A stretch of 42,990 nt of DNA from CAYOPZ01 sp964406005 (GTDB taxonomy: Bacteria > Bacteroidota > Bacteroidia > Bacteroidales > SM23-62), in the NCBI GenBank assembly GCA_964406005.1, contig CAYOPZ010000024.1:1-42990 (forward strand), written 5' to 3'. The stretch's first letter is position 1. Every line of letters begins with the position of its first letter. The notes under the pieces were generated by a model, which searched no databases, was not told the origin of the DNA, and worked only from the letters and a program-made list of their open reading frames with translations. Of the stretch, positions 1 through 8,314 are shown piece by piece. Made by a program: the position numbers and the translations under genes.

Positions 1-45
1 TAATTTGTCAAATTATTAATGAATCATTCATTAAGTTCCAGGGAA

Positions 46-795
46 ATGAGAATACTGTTTATACTTCTTCTGATCTTCGTCAATTTCGCAACTTTTTCAC
101 AAACATCCGACAGCACAATAAAGATCAGCCATTTTTCAGGTTCCGTGCAGGTGACCAACAACGGGATCTCTGTCATTCCCTCCTTTTCGCTTGGTAAGCC
201 GGCAGCTGTCTTCGACCTTTCACTGGGCGGTAAAAGGCTGAGTCTGGACCCGCAACTCAGGTTTGGCCTCAACGGCAAACCATGGTCATTCATCTTCTGG
301 TGGCGATATAAGGTTTACTCCGGCCCGAAATTCAACCTCCGGGTGGGCGCTCACCCCGCATTCATTTTTTCCACATCCAAATTCACAGACAATGGGGATC
401 CTGTGGAGGTATTAGAAGTCAGCCGTTTCCTGGCAGCCGAAGTTGCACCCACATTCGCTCTGACCGGAAACATCAGTATCGGACCGTATTACCTTAGAGG
501 ACACGGATTTGATCCGGGCCCCCGAAACTCTCATTATCTGGCATTGATGACATTTTTTTCCGATATCCGGATGACCAGGCACGTCCGGGGGGGATTCTCA
601 CCCCAGGTATTTTATCTGAGGTTGGACGATCAGGATGGATTCTATTTTGCTTCCGGTTTCTCACTCGGCCATGATCGGATCCCCCTGTCACTGACCGCGG
701 TGATCAACCGGAAGATACGGAGCGAGATCGCCAGCAAGGACTTTTTATGGAATGTGTCGCTGATCTATTCGTTCTCAAACACCTATCATAAATAA
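46..795 (+). CDS. Secreted protein of unknown function, likely outer-membrane/beta-rich
   Basis: I do not recognise a named family. An upstream in-frame ATG at 19 exists, but starting at 46 gives a clean signal peptide: a short basic start (MR), a hydrophobic core (ILFILLLIFVNFATF) and a likely cleavage near SQ. The mature part alternates polar and hydrophobic residues, is rich in Gly, Phe and Arg, and has stretches such as WSFIFWWRYKVYSG and YLRLDDQDGFYFASGFSLG. It ends in an aromatic-rich segment (LWNVSLIYSFSNTYHK). These traits fit a small outer-membrane beta-barrel, though the very last residue is Lys rather than Phe. No cysteines or catalytic motifs are visible. It stands alone on the plus strand, and what precedes it is outside the window. 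The coding call is firm; the barrel idea is inference. Confidence 0.7.
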   Translation: MRILFILLLIFVNFATFSQTSDSTIKISHFSGSVQVTNNGISVIPSFSLGKPAAVFDLSLGGKRLSLDPQLRFGLNGKPWSFIFWWRYKVYSGPKFNLRVGAHPAFIFSTSKFTDNGDPVEVLEVSRFLAAEVAPTFALTGNISIGPYYLRGHGFDPGPRNSHYLALMTFFSDIRMTRHVRGGFSPQVFYLRLDDQDGFYFASGFSLGHDRIPLSLTAVINRKIRSEIASKDFLWNVSLIYSFSNTYHK

Positions 796-820
796 TGGTA
801 ATAGAACGTTTATGATCAGG

Positions 821-854
821 GCGCGACTTCTGTCACAATGATAAAGTCTGGCGC
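821..854. other. Small stem-loop downstream of the first gene
   Basis: GCGC-GACTT (821-829) pairs with AAGTC-TG-GCGC (844-854): 9 base pairs with a 2-base bulge around a 14-base loop. It lies 26 bases after the stop of the first gene and could help end its transcript. There is no T-run after it, so it is not a classical intrinsic terminator. The rest of the 796-932 spacer shows nothing else recognisable. Confidence 0.3.
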
Positions 855-932
855 GAAGGAAGCCAGGTACAGGTATGTAATTGATACCGCAACAATCCAT
901 TGAATGCAAAAAAGTATATATTTAATAAAATA

Positions 933-940
933 AAGGAGGA
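933..940 (+). promoter_or_regulatory. Strong Shine-Dalgarno sequence of the aldo/keto reductase
   Basis: AAGGAGGA sits 7 bases before the ATG at 948, ideal spacing for the anti-SD of 16S rRNA. An upstream in-frame ATG at 900 would put this motif inside the coding region, so 948 is the better start. Bacteroidetes genes rarely use a full SD sequence, and no other gene here has one as good. This hints at a foreign source for the gene. Confidence 0.75.
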
Positions 941-947
941 ATTATTT

Positions 948-1814
948 ATGATTTTAGAAGAAAGGTATACCCTATCCAATGGGGTTGAAATTCCAAAACT
1001 GGGTCTTGGAACATGGTTTATAAGTGATAAAGATGCCGGACAGGCAGTAATGGATGCTGTAAAAATGGGTTATCGGCATATTGATACGGCTCAGGCATAC
1101 CGTAATGAAAGCGGCGTTGGAGATGGGATCAGAGCGTGTGGTATGAAAAGAGAGGATATGTTTGTGACAACAAAACTTGCAGCAGAAGTAAAGACATATA
1201 AAATGGCTGTTGCATCAATTGATAATTCACTTAAAGCGTTGGGGCTTGATTATATTGACATGATGATTATTCACAGCCCAAAACCATGGATGGAATTCCA
1301 TGGTAACAATCCTTATTTCGAAGGAAACCGTGAAGCATGGAAAGCGCTTGAAGAAGCCTATAAAGCCGGAAAGCTTCGTGCCATTGGCCTTTCGAACTTC
1401 GAAAAAGCAGACATCGATAACATCCTCGAAACCTGCTCTGTAAAGCCAATGGTCAATCAGATTTTGGTGCATATAAGCAACACCCCTGCAGCGCTCATTC
1501 AATATACTCAGGGAAAAAGCATTCTTGTAGAGGCCTATTCACCCATTGCACACGGAGAACTAATGAAAAATCAGGCAGTAATAAAAATGGCCGGGAAATA
1601 TGGTGTTTCAGTACCACAATTGTCCATTCGTTACTGCCTTCAGCTTGGCCTTCTTCCATTACCCAAAACAGCAAACCCGGCGCATATGAAGAACAATGCG
1701 GATGTGGATTTTGTAATTTCTGAAAATGATATGGAATTCTTAAAAAATGTGGAACACATTAAAGACTACGGAAGTGCCAGCAATATGCCTGTATTCGGAG
1801 GAAAACTGAAATAA
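948..1814 (+). CDS. Aldo/keto reductase (AKR superfamily)
   Basis: NAD(P)H-dependent carbonyl reductase of the 2,5-diketo-gluconate reductase/xylose reductase-like group; 288 residues, usual for single-domain AKRs. The catalytic tetrad is visible: Asp46 and Tyr51 in GYRHIDTAQAYRNE, Lys76 in FVTTKLA and His109 in MMIIHSPKPW. The (beta/alpha)8 signatures GLGTW near the N-terminus, AIGLSNF in the middle and the late cofactor-loop segment LPLPKTANPAHMKNN are present. The substrate cannot be told. The gene is visibly more AT-rich than its neighbours, uses many AAA, ATA and TAT codons, and carries a strong AAGGAGGA ribosome site, unlike the rest of the window. This suggests transfer from a Firmicute-like donor. 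No Bacteroidetes-type TAnnTTTG box is seen upstream. The 88-base gap to the next gene shows no convincing signal. Confidence 0.93.
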   Translation: MILEERYTLSNGVEIPKLGLGTWFISDKDAGQAVMDAVKMGYRHIDTAQAYRNESGVGDGIRACGMKREDMFVTTKLAAEVKTYKMAVASIDNSLKALGLDYIDMMIIHSPKPWMEFHGNNPYFEGNREAWKALEEAYKAGKLRAIGLSNFEKADIDNILETCSVKPMVNQILVHISNTPAALIQYTQGKSILVEAYSPIAHGELMKNQAVIKMAGKYGVSVPQLSIRYCLQLGLLPLPKTANPAHMKNNADVDFVISENDMEFLKNVEHIKDYGSASNMPVFGGKLK

Positions 1815-1902
1815 TCAGTATTTTCAATTGATTTTCGTTCGAATCGCAATGCCGGGAATTCGTGGTGAGAGCATTTAAGAACTGATTAAAAATCTATGGA
1901 AA

Positions 1903-2328
1903 ATGCAGAAAATTATCCAGATCGAAACAAAAGCTCACAACGGATTGTACGATATCACAAGACGGGTCGAAAAAATCGTATCGGACAGCGGAGTTAAAAC
2001 AGGAATTATAAACGTGTATGTCCAGGGCGCAACTGCGGGGATCATGATCCAGGAAAACTGGGATCAATCGGTTCAGAATGATGTGATCACCCTTCTGCGC
2101 AAGCTTATCCCGCAGGGCGTATGGGAGCACGATGCCCAGGACAACAACGGGGATGCGCACCTGAAATCCGGAATTGTAGGACCGGGGGAGACCATACCCA
2201 TCCTGGACGGCAAACTCGGCCTGTCGACCTGGCAGGACATTTTTTTGTGTGAGTTCGACGGCCCCCGCAGCTCGCGGAGTATTGTTGTAACCGTGCTAAA
2301 CACTGAACCAAAATCAGGTAAATACTGA
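1903..2328 (+). CDS. YjbQ/UPF0047 family protein
   Basis: Member of the secondary thiamine-phosphate synthase enzyme (YjbQ, UPF0047) family, 141 residues against about 130-140 usual. Family hallmarks are seen in order: a GATAGIMIQEN strand (the first position is His in many members, Gly here, a variant also known in the family), DxxV with a helix, WEHDAQDNNGDAHLKSGIVG, then IPILDGKLGLSTWQDIFLCEFDGPR near the C-terminus, which is the strongest signature. E. coli YjbQ has only weak thiamine-phosphate synthase activity in vitro, so the cellular role is uncertain. The gene is convergent with the histidine kinase gene, 17 bases away. Its 3' part (2191-2294) is repeated in degraded form at 11224-11325. 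Confidence 0.9.
   Translation: MQKIIQIETKAHNGLYDITRRVEKIVSDSGVKTGIINVYVQGATAGIMIQENWDQSVQNDVITLLRKLIPQGVWEHDAQDNNGDAHLKSGIVGPGETIPILDGKLGLSTWQDIFLCEFDGPRSSRSIVVTVLNTEPKSGKY
2191..2294 (+). repeat. Direct repeat, copy 1 (3' part of the intact yjbQ gene)
   Basis: This stretch matches 11224-11325 in the same orientation. The core 2221-2260 is identical to 11251-11290 over all 40 bases. Outside it there are about six substitutions and one single-base deletion in copy 2. The two cores are exactly 9030 bases apart and bracket the whole efflux/two-component operon. Copy 1 is in frame and intact. Confidence 0.93.
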
Positions 2329-2345
2329 TACGCGGGAAGGGACTA

Positions 2346-3659
2346 TTATTTCTTAAGTTTCCCGAACTGTATCCTGAAGGCTGTAATCCCGTCTTCCCTG
2401 GTTTTCAGTGAAAAACTGCAGCCATGATTGATCAGGATCTCCCGGATCAGGGTGAGCCCGATGCCCTGCCCGTTCCTTTTGGTCGTAAAAAAGGGTTCAA
2501 AGAGTCTGAGCTGTACTTCCGGACTGATCGGTTTTCCATTGTTCTCTACGGTCAGGTCCATGGGTGAGGACGAAAGAATGATACGGATCCTGCCTCCTGA
2601 GCCGATGGCCTCAACGGCATTTTTCAGAATATTGATCAGTACGAGGTCCAGTTGCTGGCTGTCGAATAAAATCTTAGGTCCGGCCTGGTCAAACACCGTT
2701 TCCACCTTGATCCGGTGTACATCCAGGTCCCCTTTCATGTAGATCAGGATACGGTTCAGACAATCCTGGAGATCGCATTCATCCATCTCGGGCCGGGGAA
2801 TCTTGACGATTTCCGAAAACCGGTGGGTAAACTGATTCAGGTTTATCATTCGCTCCTCGGCGGTTTCCAGTGCATTGATGAAACCCTCGGTCCCCTTTTC
2901 CCCGGAGCTTCTGAGATAGGCCACTATTGAGTCAATGATTGAGTTCACCGCGCCAACGCTGTTATTGATCTCGTGGGAGATCATACGGATCACTTTCTCA
3001 TACCCGGTCCTTTCGGCCTTGATCAGCTCTTTGGTTAACTCTTCAATAAAGAAAAAATCTCTCTTGATCCCGCGATCGTGAAAATGGCCCTTATAGCAAC
3101 GGTACCTGTTCATTCCTTCCGCCTGGACCAGGACAGAACCATTTTCCTCAAGCGATTCCAGCGCTTCACCCCATGGGGAAGGAAGCGATCCGGGTGTTCC
3201 TTTTTCCCCTGCAGATCCTTTAACCTGCAGGATCTCCCTTGCCACAGGATTAAGGATCTCTATCCGTTTATTCTTTCCGAGCATAATGATCCCCGAAAGG
3301 CTGGCGTCGATAAGCTTTTCCAGGAGAAAATTCTTTTCACTGGACATGGTCCGTTCCATGCGCAACTGGTCGATCATCCGGTTGTAGGTATCAATGAGCC
3401 TGTCCAGCTCGGTCTGGCCTACAGGCAGGAACTTAATACTGAAATCCTTATCGCTGATCGACTCGATACCGGCATTCAGGATCCGGAAGGGTCGTATAAA
3501 CGATGTGAAAAAAAGAAAGGTCAGGATTGTGCAAAGTATAATCAGGGCTTCACAGCATATGAAAAGCAACTTGTTTACAGGGTACAGCGCCAGGGTAATC
3601 GCGGCCAGGGCGAGGTAGATAAATGCAACGGAGGCGATGTATCTGTAACGTATCTTCAC
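2346..3659 (-). CDS. Membrane-bound sensor histidine kinase (NtrY-like), no periplasmic domain
   Basis: Autophosphorylating kinase that should feed phosphate to the response regulator encoded just upstream (6 bases apart). Two N-terminal membrane segments (about residues 8-26 and 31-51) are joined by only a few residues (PVNK), so there is almost no extracytoplasmic loop. A HAMP-like region follows (about 52-105), then a PAS-like part (about 110-200) and the phospho-acceptor box with His229 in VIRMISHEINNSVGAV. The ATPase domain has the N box (LVLINILKNAVEAI), G1 (LTVENNGKPI), F box (FEPFFTTK) and G2 (NGQGIGLTLI). It is the last gene of the minus-strand export operon. The layout resembles intramembrane-sensing kinases, which often take their cue from a partner transporter; that link is inference. 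The stop is 17 bases from that of the convergent yjbQ gene. Confidence 0.95.
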   Translation of the reverse strand: MKIRYRYIASVAFIYLALAAITLALYPVNKLLFICCEALIILCTILTFLFFTSFIRPFRILNAGIESISDKDFSIKFLPVGQTELDRLIDTYNRMIDQLRMERTMSSEKNFLLEKLIDASLSGIIMLGKNKRIEILNPVAREILQVKGSAGEKGTPGSLPSPWGEALESLEENGSVLVQAEGMNRYRCYKGHFHDRGIKRDFFFIEELTKELIKAERTGYEKVIRMISHEINNSVGAVNSIIDSIVAYLRSSGEKGTEGFINALETAEERMINLNQFTHRFSEIVKIPRPEMDECDLQDCLNRILIYMKGDLDVHRIKVETVFDQAGPKILFDSQQLDLVLINILKNAVEAIGSGGRIRIILSSSPMDLTVENNGKPISPEVQLRLFEPFFTTKRNGQGIGLTLIREILINHGCSFSLKTREDGITAFRIQFGKLKK

Positions 3660-3665
3660 CCCGGA

Positions 3666-5042
3666 TCATGGTTTATTATGTACCGGTATCCCGTATTTCT
3701 CCAATCTCCTGTAGAGGGTGCCCCGGCTGAGTCCCAGTGCCTTCGCAACTTTCGACAGGTTGTTTCCGTATTCCTTGATCGAACGGATGATCATCTCCTT
3801 TTCGATCTCTTCCAGGGTCATGGATCCGGGCGGGGGCAGTTCCCCTTTTGTTTGTTGAAGGGAGACCTGTTTCAATGCGCTTTCCAGGTCTTCCTTGTTC
3901 ATAAGCGATTTCCCGGATATAAGCCAGGTCCGCTCCACAAGATTTTTAAGCTCCCTTACATTACCGTGGAAGGGGAGCCTCCCGAGCCATTCCATGGCTT
4001 CCCTGGTCAGGCCCGGCCGGTGCGTATCATATGATTTACCAAGTTCTTCCAGGAAATAATCGGCCAGGAGCGGGATATCCTGCCTTCGTTCCCTGAGTGG
4101 CGGAATATTCAATGTGATCAGGTTGATCCTGTAAAACAGGTCTTCCCTGAAGGTACCTTTATTCACCATATTTTTCAGGTCCCCGTTTGTGGCACAGATG
4201 ACGCGCACGTCCACATTCTTTATCCTGCTGTCGCCCAGCGTTTGGTAACTTTGGTCCTGCAAAACCCTCAGCAGCTTCACCTGCGATTTCAGGTCAAGGT
4301 CCCCGATCTCGTCCAGGAAGATGGTACCCCCGTCGGCTTTTTCAAAACTGCCTTCCCGGTCATGGTATGCATCTGTAAATGCTCCTTTCCTGTGGCCGAA
4401 CATCTCACTTTCGAAGAGGGTATGCGGAATGGCCCCCAGGTTCACCTTAACAAAGGGGCTTTCGTTTCGACGGCTGTTCCTGTGGATGGCTTCGGCTATC
4501 AGTTCTTTACCGGTACCGCTTTCACCGAGGATCAGTACCTGGGCATCCGTGCTGCTGATGCGTCCCACGGTGTCAAGGACCTGGAGGAATTTCCTGTCTG
4601 AGCCGATGAGATTGGTAAAATCATACTTCCGGTCCAGTTCGGACCTCTTCAGTTTCTTTTCCGGTGTGGATAAGCTATTCAGCGTCGTGGCCGTACGGAT
4701 GGACTGCAGGAAGGCCTCATTCTGCCAGGGTTTGCTGATGAAGTCAAAGGCCCCCAGCTTCATCCCTTCCACAGCCAGGGAAATGGTGGCCCAGGCAGTG
4801 ATCAGGATCACAGGAACGCCGGGAAGATCCCTGATCAGTTCAGGGAGGAAGGTAAGTCCCTCTTTTCCTGAGATTTCATGGCTGAAATTCAGATCGAGGA
4901 TTACCAGGTCGGGACGCTGTTGCCGGATAAGAACCCGGGCCTCATCCGGGTGGCCGGCCGGCCGGGTTTCGTAACCCGCCTGATTAAGCAGCAGGCTCAT
5001 GGAGGAACGAACTGCCGGATCGTCGTCAATTATCAGGATCAT
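3666..5042 (-). CDS. Sigma-54-dependent response regulator (NtrC family)
   Basis: Transcription activator with three domains. The receiver (1-120) has the acidic patch Asp6-Asp8, phosphorylation site Asp50 (VILDLN) and Lys104 (SKPW). The AAA+ domain (about 145-375) has Walker A GESGTGKE at 173-180, Walker B TIFLDE ending at Asp244-Glu245, and the sigma-54 contact loop written GAFTDA (220-225) instead of the textbook GAFTGA. The C-terminal Fis-type helix-turn-helix reads NNLSKVAKALGLSRGTLYRRLEKYGI. 458 residues is standard. Its cognate kinase follows at once. A sigma-54 -24/-12 promoter and a palindrome lie upstream of the first gene of the same operon, so the regulator probably drives its own operon. 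GAFTDA is, as far as I recall, a recurrent natural variant, so activity with sigma-54 is still expected. Confidence 0.96.
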   Translation of the reverse strand: MILIIDDDPAVRSSMSLLLNQAGYETRPAGHPDEARVLIRQQRPDLVILDLNFSHEISGKEGLTFLPELIRDLPGVPVILITAWATISLAVEGMKLGAFDFISKPWQNEAFLQSIRTATTLNSLSTPEKKLKRSELDRKYDFTNLIGSDRKFLQVLDTVGRISSTDAQVLILGESGTGKELIAEAIHRNSRRNESPFVKVNLGAIPHTLFESEMFGHRKGAFTDAYHDREGSFEKADGGTIFLDEIGDLDLKSQVKLLRVLQDQSYQTLGDSRIKNVDVRVICATNGDLKNMVNKGTFREDLFYRINLITLNIPPLRERRQDIPLLADYFLEELGKSYDTHRPGLTREAMEWLGRLPFHGNVRELKNLVERTWLISGKSLMNKEDLESALKQVSLQQTKGELPPPGSMTLEEIEKEMIIRSIKEYGNNLSKVAKALGLSRGTLYRRLEKYGIPVHNKP

Positions 5043-5097
5043 AGAGGACCGATTGTCTCAAATTTAATGGTTTTAAACTGTTTTCGGAACCGGGATG

Positions 5098-5766
5098 TCA
5101 ATTTACCTGCATACCGTCGAATAAATGGATGACCCGGTCGGTCCGGCGGCTGAGCTGCTCATCATGGGTGACCATGATCACGGTGGCTTTATCCTCCCGG
5201 TTAAGTTTTTCCAGAATTCCGATGATACTCTCTCCCATTTTACTGTCCAGGTTACCGGTAGGCTCATCCGCCAGTAAGATTCTGGGCCGGCCCACCACCG
5301 CCCTGGCAATGGCCACCCGCTGCTTCTGTCCGCCGGACAACTGGGAGGGATAATGACGCGTCCGGGTACTTAATCCCACCCGTTCCAGGGCCTCCAGCGC
5401 CATGTTCCTTCTTTGTTTCCCTGAAATGCCCTTTCTGTACAAAAGGGGCAACTCGACGTTGTCTATCACGGGCAGATCGTTGATCAGGTGAAAGCTCTGA
5501 AAAATGAATCCCAGCTTTTCGTTGCGGAAGGCGGCCAGGGGTTTATCGGTCCAGCCTTCAAAATCATTGTCGTCGATTGTAACCGATCCCCCGGTTGGGA
5601 TGTCCAGCAATCCGATCATGTTCAGGAGTGTGGTTTTCCCGCATCCGGAAGGTCCCATGACCGACAGGAACTCCCCGTCCTTCACTTCCAGGTTGATGCC
5701 TGACAGTGCCTGGGTTTCGATCTCGTCCGTTGTGTAAACCTTTTCAAGGTCTTTCAGGATAATCAT
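5098..5766 (-). CDS. ABC transporter ATPase, LolD/MacB type
   Basis: Cytoplasmic ATPase that powers the two FtsX-like permeases encoded just upstream. 222 residues fit the stand-alone LolD/MacB/FtsE-type subunit. Walker A GPSGCGKT is at 38-45, the Q-loop at FIFQSFHL, the ABC signature LSGGQKQRVAIARA, Walker B ILLADEPTGNLD and the switch His in VTHDE. The TGNLD D-loop and the QSF(H/N)L motif are typical of the MacB/LolD subfamily, which works by mechanotransmission on periplasmic substrates rather than by transport through the membrane. It starts 33 bases after the permease stop and ends 55 bases before the response regulator. The 55-base gap has no visible promoter, so the regulator genes are probably read from the same transcript. 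Confidence 0.95.
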   Translation of the reverse strand: MIILKDLEKVYTTDEIETQALSGINLEVKDGEFLSVMGPSGCGKTTLLNMIGLLDIPTGGSVTIDDNDFEGWTDKPLAAFRNEKLGFIFQSFHLINDLPVIDNVELPLLYRKGISGKQRRNMALEALERVGLSTRTRHYPSQLSGGQKQRVAIARAVVGRPRILLADEPTGNLDSKMGESIIGILEKLNREDKATVIMVTHDEQLSRRTDRVIHLFDGMQVN

Positions 5767-5799
5767 TTTGTATGGTTTTTAAGGTTTATAATTTCTGTT

Positions 5800-7023
5800 T
5801 CATTCTTCATGCAGCGCCTGGGCCGGGAGTATCCTGGTGGCCCGGGAACTGGGTAAAAGTACGGAACCGGTCACCATGAGATAGATGAGAAGGGCGGTCA
5901 GAACCATGGAGATGATATAGACCGGGGTACTGATCCCGAAAAGGTCCAGGACGGGAGCCTGGGCGGCAATGATGATTCCCGGTATCACCGCTGCCGTGGT
6001 CAGGACGATCATCTCCATGACGAATTGTCTGTAAATGTGTCTCTTATTGGCACCCACGGCCATTCTGAGCCCGATCTCCGACCGGCGCAGGGATATGTTG
6101 TACCACATGACTCCGAACATCCCGAATACCACGTTCAGGAAAAGGGCCAGGATGACCAGGAATATGGCCACCAGGGGCAGCCAGGTGTTCCGGACGTATT
6201 TATAATGTGTTTCCCGGAGGGGGGTAAGGGTTATAACAACTCCCTGGAACCGGCTGGCCGCTTCCCGGATCAGTTCCGTTTCGAAATCCACCGGCAGATT
6301 CCCTGCGGTTTTTATGAATACACTCTGGCCACAGTAACTGCCATTCATGCACATCCATGTTTCATAGGGCAGGTCCTCCACGGTCACCTGTCTGAGGATC
6401 AGGGTGGGTTCGCTACGGGTAAAATCCCCTTTGTGCTTGAAATCCCTGCAGATCCCTACCACCCTGCACTGCTGCCCGCAGTAATCGACGATTTTTCCGA
6501 GTGCGCTGGCATGGCCGAAGAGCAGTGATTGCAATTGCCGGCTCAGGACGACGGGGCGGTTGGCCGCGGCATTGTCGCCGGACTCGAACCATCTGCCCTC
6601 GACCATCTCCAGCCCAATGGTTTCTGCAAACTGATCATCCGCGAGCATCTGGTTCACCTGGTCTTTGGGGACCGATACCTCACCGGCTTTGAGCGGACTC
6701 GAAGGGTACATGTAACCCTTGTTGAAAAAGAAACTGCTCATGCATTGCGACAGGCTGACCACTCCCGGGTAGTTCGTTACGAATTCTTCGAGCGGACCTA
6801 TCCGGGTTTGGAAAAAAGACTCATCCTTCACTGTTGATTCGTCAATGCCAACAATGTAAATCTGCCCGTAATCAAACCCCAGGGGTTCCTGTTTATTGAG
6901 AATCTGTTTCACCATGAATGAGATGATCAGGAAGAAGGCCAGGTAAGAGAGGAACAGCTCCACCAGGAGGACCGTTCTTTTATTCCGGCCGGCGAACAAT
7001 CTTTTTATCATACTCAGTTTCAT
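5800..7023 (-). CDS. FtsX/MacB-type ABC permease (second)
   Basis: Inner-membrane subunit of 407 residues with the MacB layout: one N-terminal membrane helix (about 18-41), a large periplasmic domain (about 42-280) and three C-terminal helices (about 283-307, 335-356, 368-390) that form the FtsX domain. The FtsX region contains the typical YNISLRRSEIGLRMAVGANKRHIYRQF segment, where the Arg-Glu-Ile-Gly(L/V)R motif contacts the ATPase. The periplasmic domain carries a pair of cysteines (DYCGQQCRVVG), perhaps a disulfide. It follows the other permease by 11 bases, so the transporter is probably a heterodimer of two related but diverged permeases. The substrate is unknown. Confidence 0.92.
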   Translation of the reverse strand: MKLSMIKRLFAGRNKRTVLLVELFLSYLAFFLIISFMVKQILNKQEPLGFDYGQIYIVGIDESTVKDESFFQTRIGPLEEFVTNYPGVVSLSQCMSSFFFNKGYMYPSSPLKAGEVSVPKDQVNQMLADDQFAETIGLEMVEGRWFESGDNAAANRPVVLSRQLQSLLFGHASALGKIVDYCGQQCRVVGICRDFKHKGDFTRSEPTLILRQVTVEDLPYETWMCMNGSYCGQSVFIKTAGNLPVDFETELIREAASRFQGVVITLTPLRETHYKYVRNTWLPLVAIFLVILALFLNVVFGMFGVMWYNISLRRSEIGLRMAVGANKRHIYRQFVMEMIVLTTAAVIPGIIIAAQAPVLDLFGISTPVYIISMVLTALLIYLMVTGSVLLPSSRATRILPAQALHEE

Positions 7024-7034
7024 TTTCTTTTCCT

Positions 7035-8309
7035 TTATTCAGAACTGTTTAAACATTCGACTATTTTCGCTTTGGCCATGCTGACCGAAGGAAGGATGCC
7101 CGAAAGCAATCCGATGAGCAGGATGGATACCAGGCTGATGGTAAATGCGGGAACATTGAAAGCCAGGTAGACCCCGCCCAGAGCATCCGTTCTGTTCAGC
7201 AGGGCGATGAGCAGCACGGAAAGGAGGATAGAGAGGATTCCGCCCAGCAGGGTAATCAGCACATTCTCGAACAGGAACTGGCCCCTGAGCCTGCGGATGG
7301 TCGCCCCGAAGGTCTTGCGGACCCCGATCTCGGAAAGCCTTTCGTAAACCCTGTTGATGTTGATGTTCACCAGGTTGATGGCGGGCAGGATGATAAAGAG
7401 GATCACCAGCAGGATTGCAGAAAGATAGAGCGGCTTCTTGATCCCACCGTAATAATGGAAATAGGAATATACCATGGTTTCGATCCGATTCAGGTAATTG
7501 TCTTTCGTCAGGGAGCCTTCGATATGGTTGTAACTGCTCTGGTCCCCGAAAGTCACATAAGAAAGGACCTGCTGAAACTCCCGGTTTATTTTCTCGTAAT
7601 CCCGGCTGCTTTCGGCCTGGAACAGCACCCTGGAAAAATTGACATAATCTCCCGTGGCGTTATAACTGTCGAGGCAGGAGTAGGGGATATAAAGGTTGGC
7701 AGCGATACGGAACATGGTGATATCGGTATTTTCCACCACACCGATCACCTGAAAGGTTCGGTTTTTAATGACGATCTCTTCACCCGCTGCCTTCATGGTG
7801 CCAAACATCTCCATGCTGGTCTTCCGGTCTATGACCGCGACCCTGGATCCCTGGTCATATTCAACATGGTTATAGGGCCGGCCGTCAAGGAACCTGAAAT
7901 CTGTCATCTGCCAGAATACATCGTCCGTGTAACGTATGGATGTTTCCAGTGCCTGGTTCCCGCGGTATATTCTCTCCTGGGTGGTACCAAAATCGGCGGA
8001 TACCACACCGATACGGAGCGGTGTCTTCATAGGCAAAACGTATTTTCTGATAAATGCCAGGGTGGGTGGATTGTTATTACGCATGTTGACCGTACTGTCT
8101 TCAAGGATCTGTTCCATGGTGATCCGGTCGAGGTAAAATACCCGCCTGAAATCGGACCGGGGGGAACGGTAATTGTTGATCTGCACGATAAAGGCGGTAA
8201 CCAGCACGATAAAGGTTACCGGTACTATGATACCGATCAGGGTAACCAGGGTATAAACCCTTTTCCTGCGTAACAATTGAATGGTCAGTTTCAGATAGTT
8301 CTTCAGCAT
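7035..8309 (-). CDS. FtsX/MacB-type ABC permease (first)
   Basis: 424-residue partner of the following permease. The N-terminal helix (about 20-42, VTLIGIIVPVTFIVLVTAFIV) is followed by a MacB-like periplasmic domain (about 45-290) and three C-terminal helices. The ATPase-contact segment reads NINRVYERLSEIGVRKTFGATIRRLRGQF, a close match to the MacB/FtsX consensus. The end has the usual LSILLIGLLSGILPS-type last helix. Gene order is channel, this permease (5 bases apart), second permease, ATPase. With the adaptor and channel it should form a tripartite, MacAB-TolC-like pump that spans both membranes. Substrate type (peptide, antibiotic, lipid) cannot be read from the sequence. Confidence 0.92.
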   Translation of the reverse strand: MLKNYLKLTIQLLRRKRVYTLVTLIGIIVPVTFIVLVTAFIVQINNYRSPRSDFRRVFYLDRITMEQILEDSTVNMRNNNPPTLAFIRKYVLPMKTPLRIGVVSADFGTTQERIYRGNQALETSIRYTDDVFWQMTDFRFLDGRPYNHVEYDQGSRVAVIDRKTSMEMFGTMKAAGEEIVIKNRTFQVIGVVENTDITMFRIAANLYIPYSCLDSYNATGDYVNFSRVLFQAESSRDYEKINREFQQVLSYVTFGDQSSYNHIEGSLTKDNYLNRIETMVYSYFHYYGGIKKPLYLSAILLVILFIILPAINLVNININRVYERLSEIGVRKTFGATIRRLRGQFLFENVLITLLGGILSILLSVLLIALLNRTDALGGVYLAFNVPAFTISLVSILLIGLLSGILPSVSMAKAKIVECLNSSE

Positions 8310-8314
8310 AGTAT

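Noticed and set aside
3078..4034. Open frame (318 codons) opposite the kinase and regulator genes
   Set aside because: Shadow frame; both genes beneath it have complete functional motifs.
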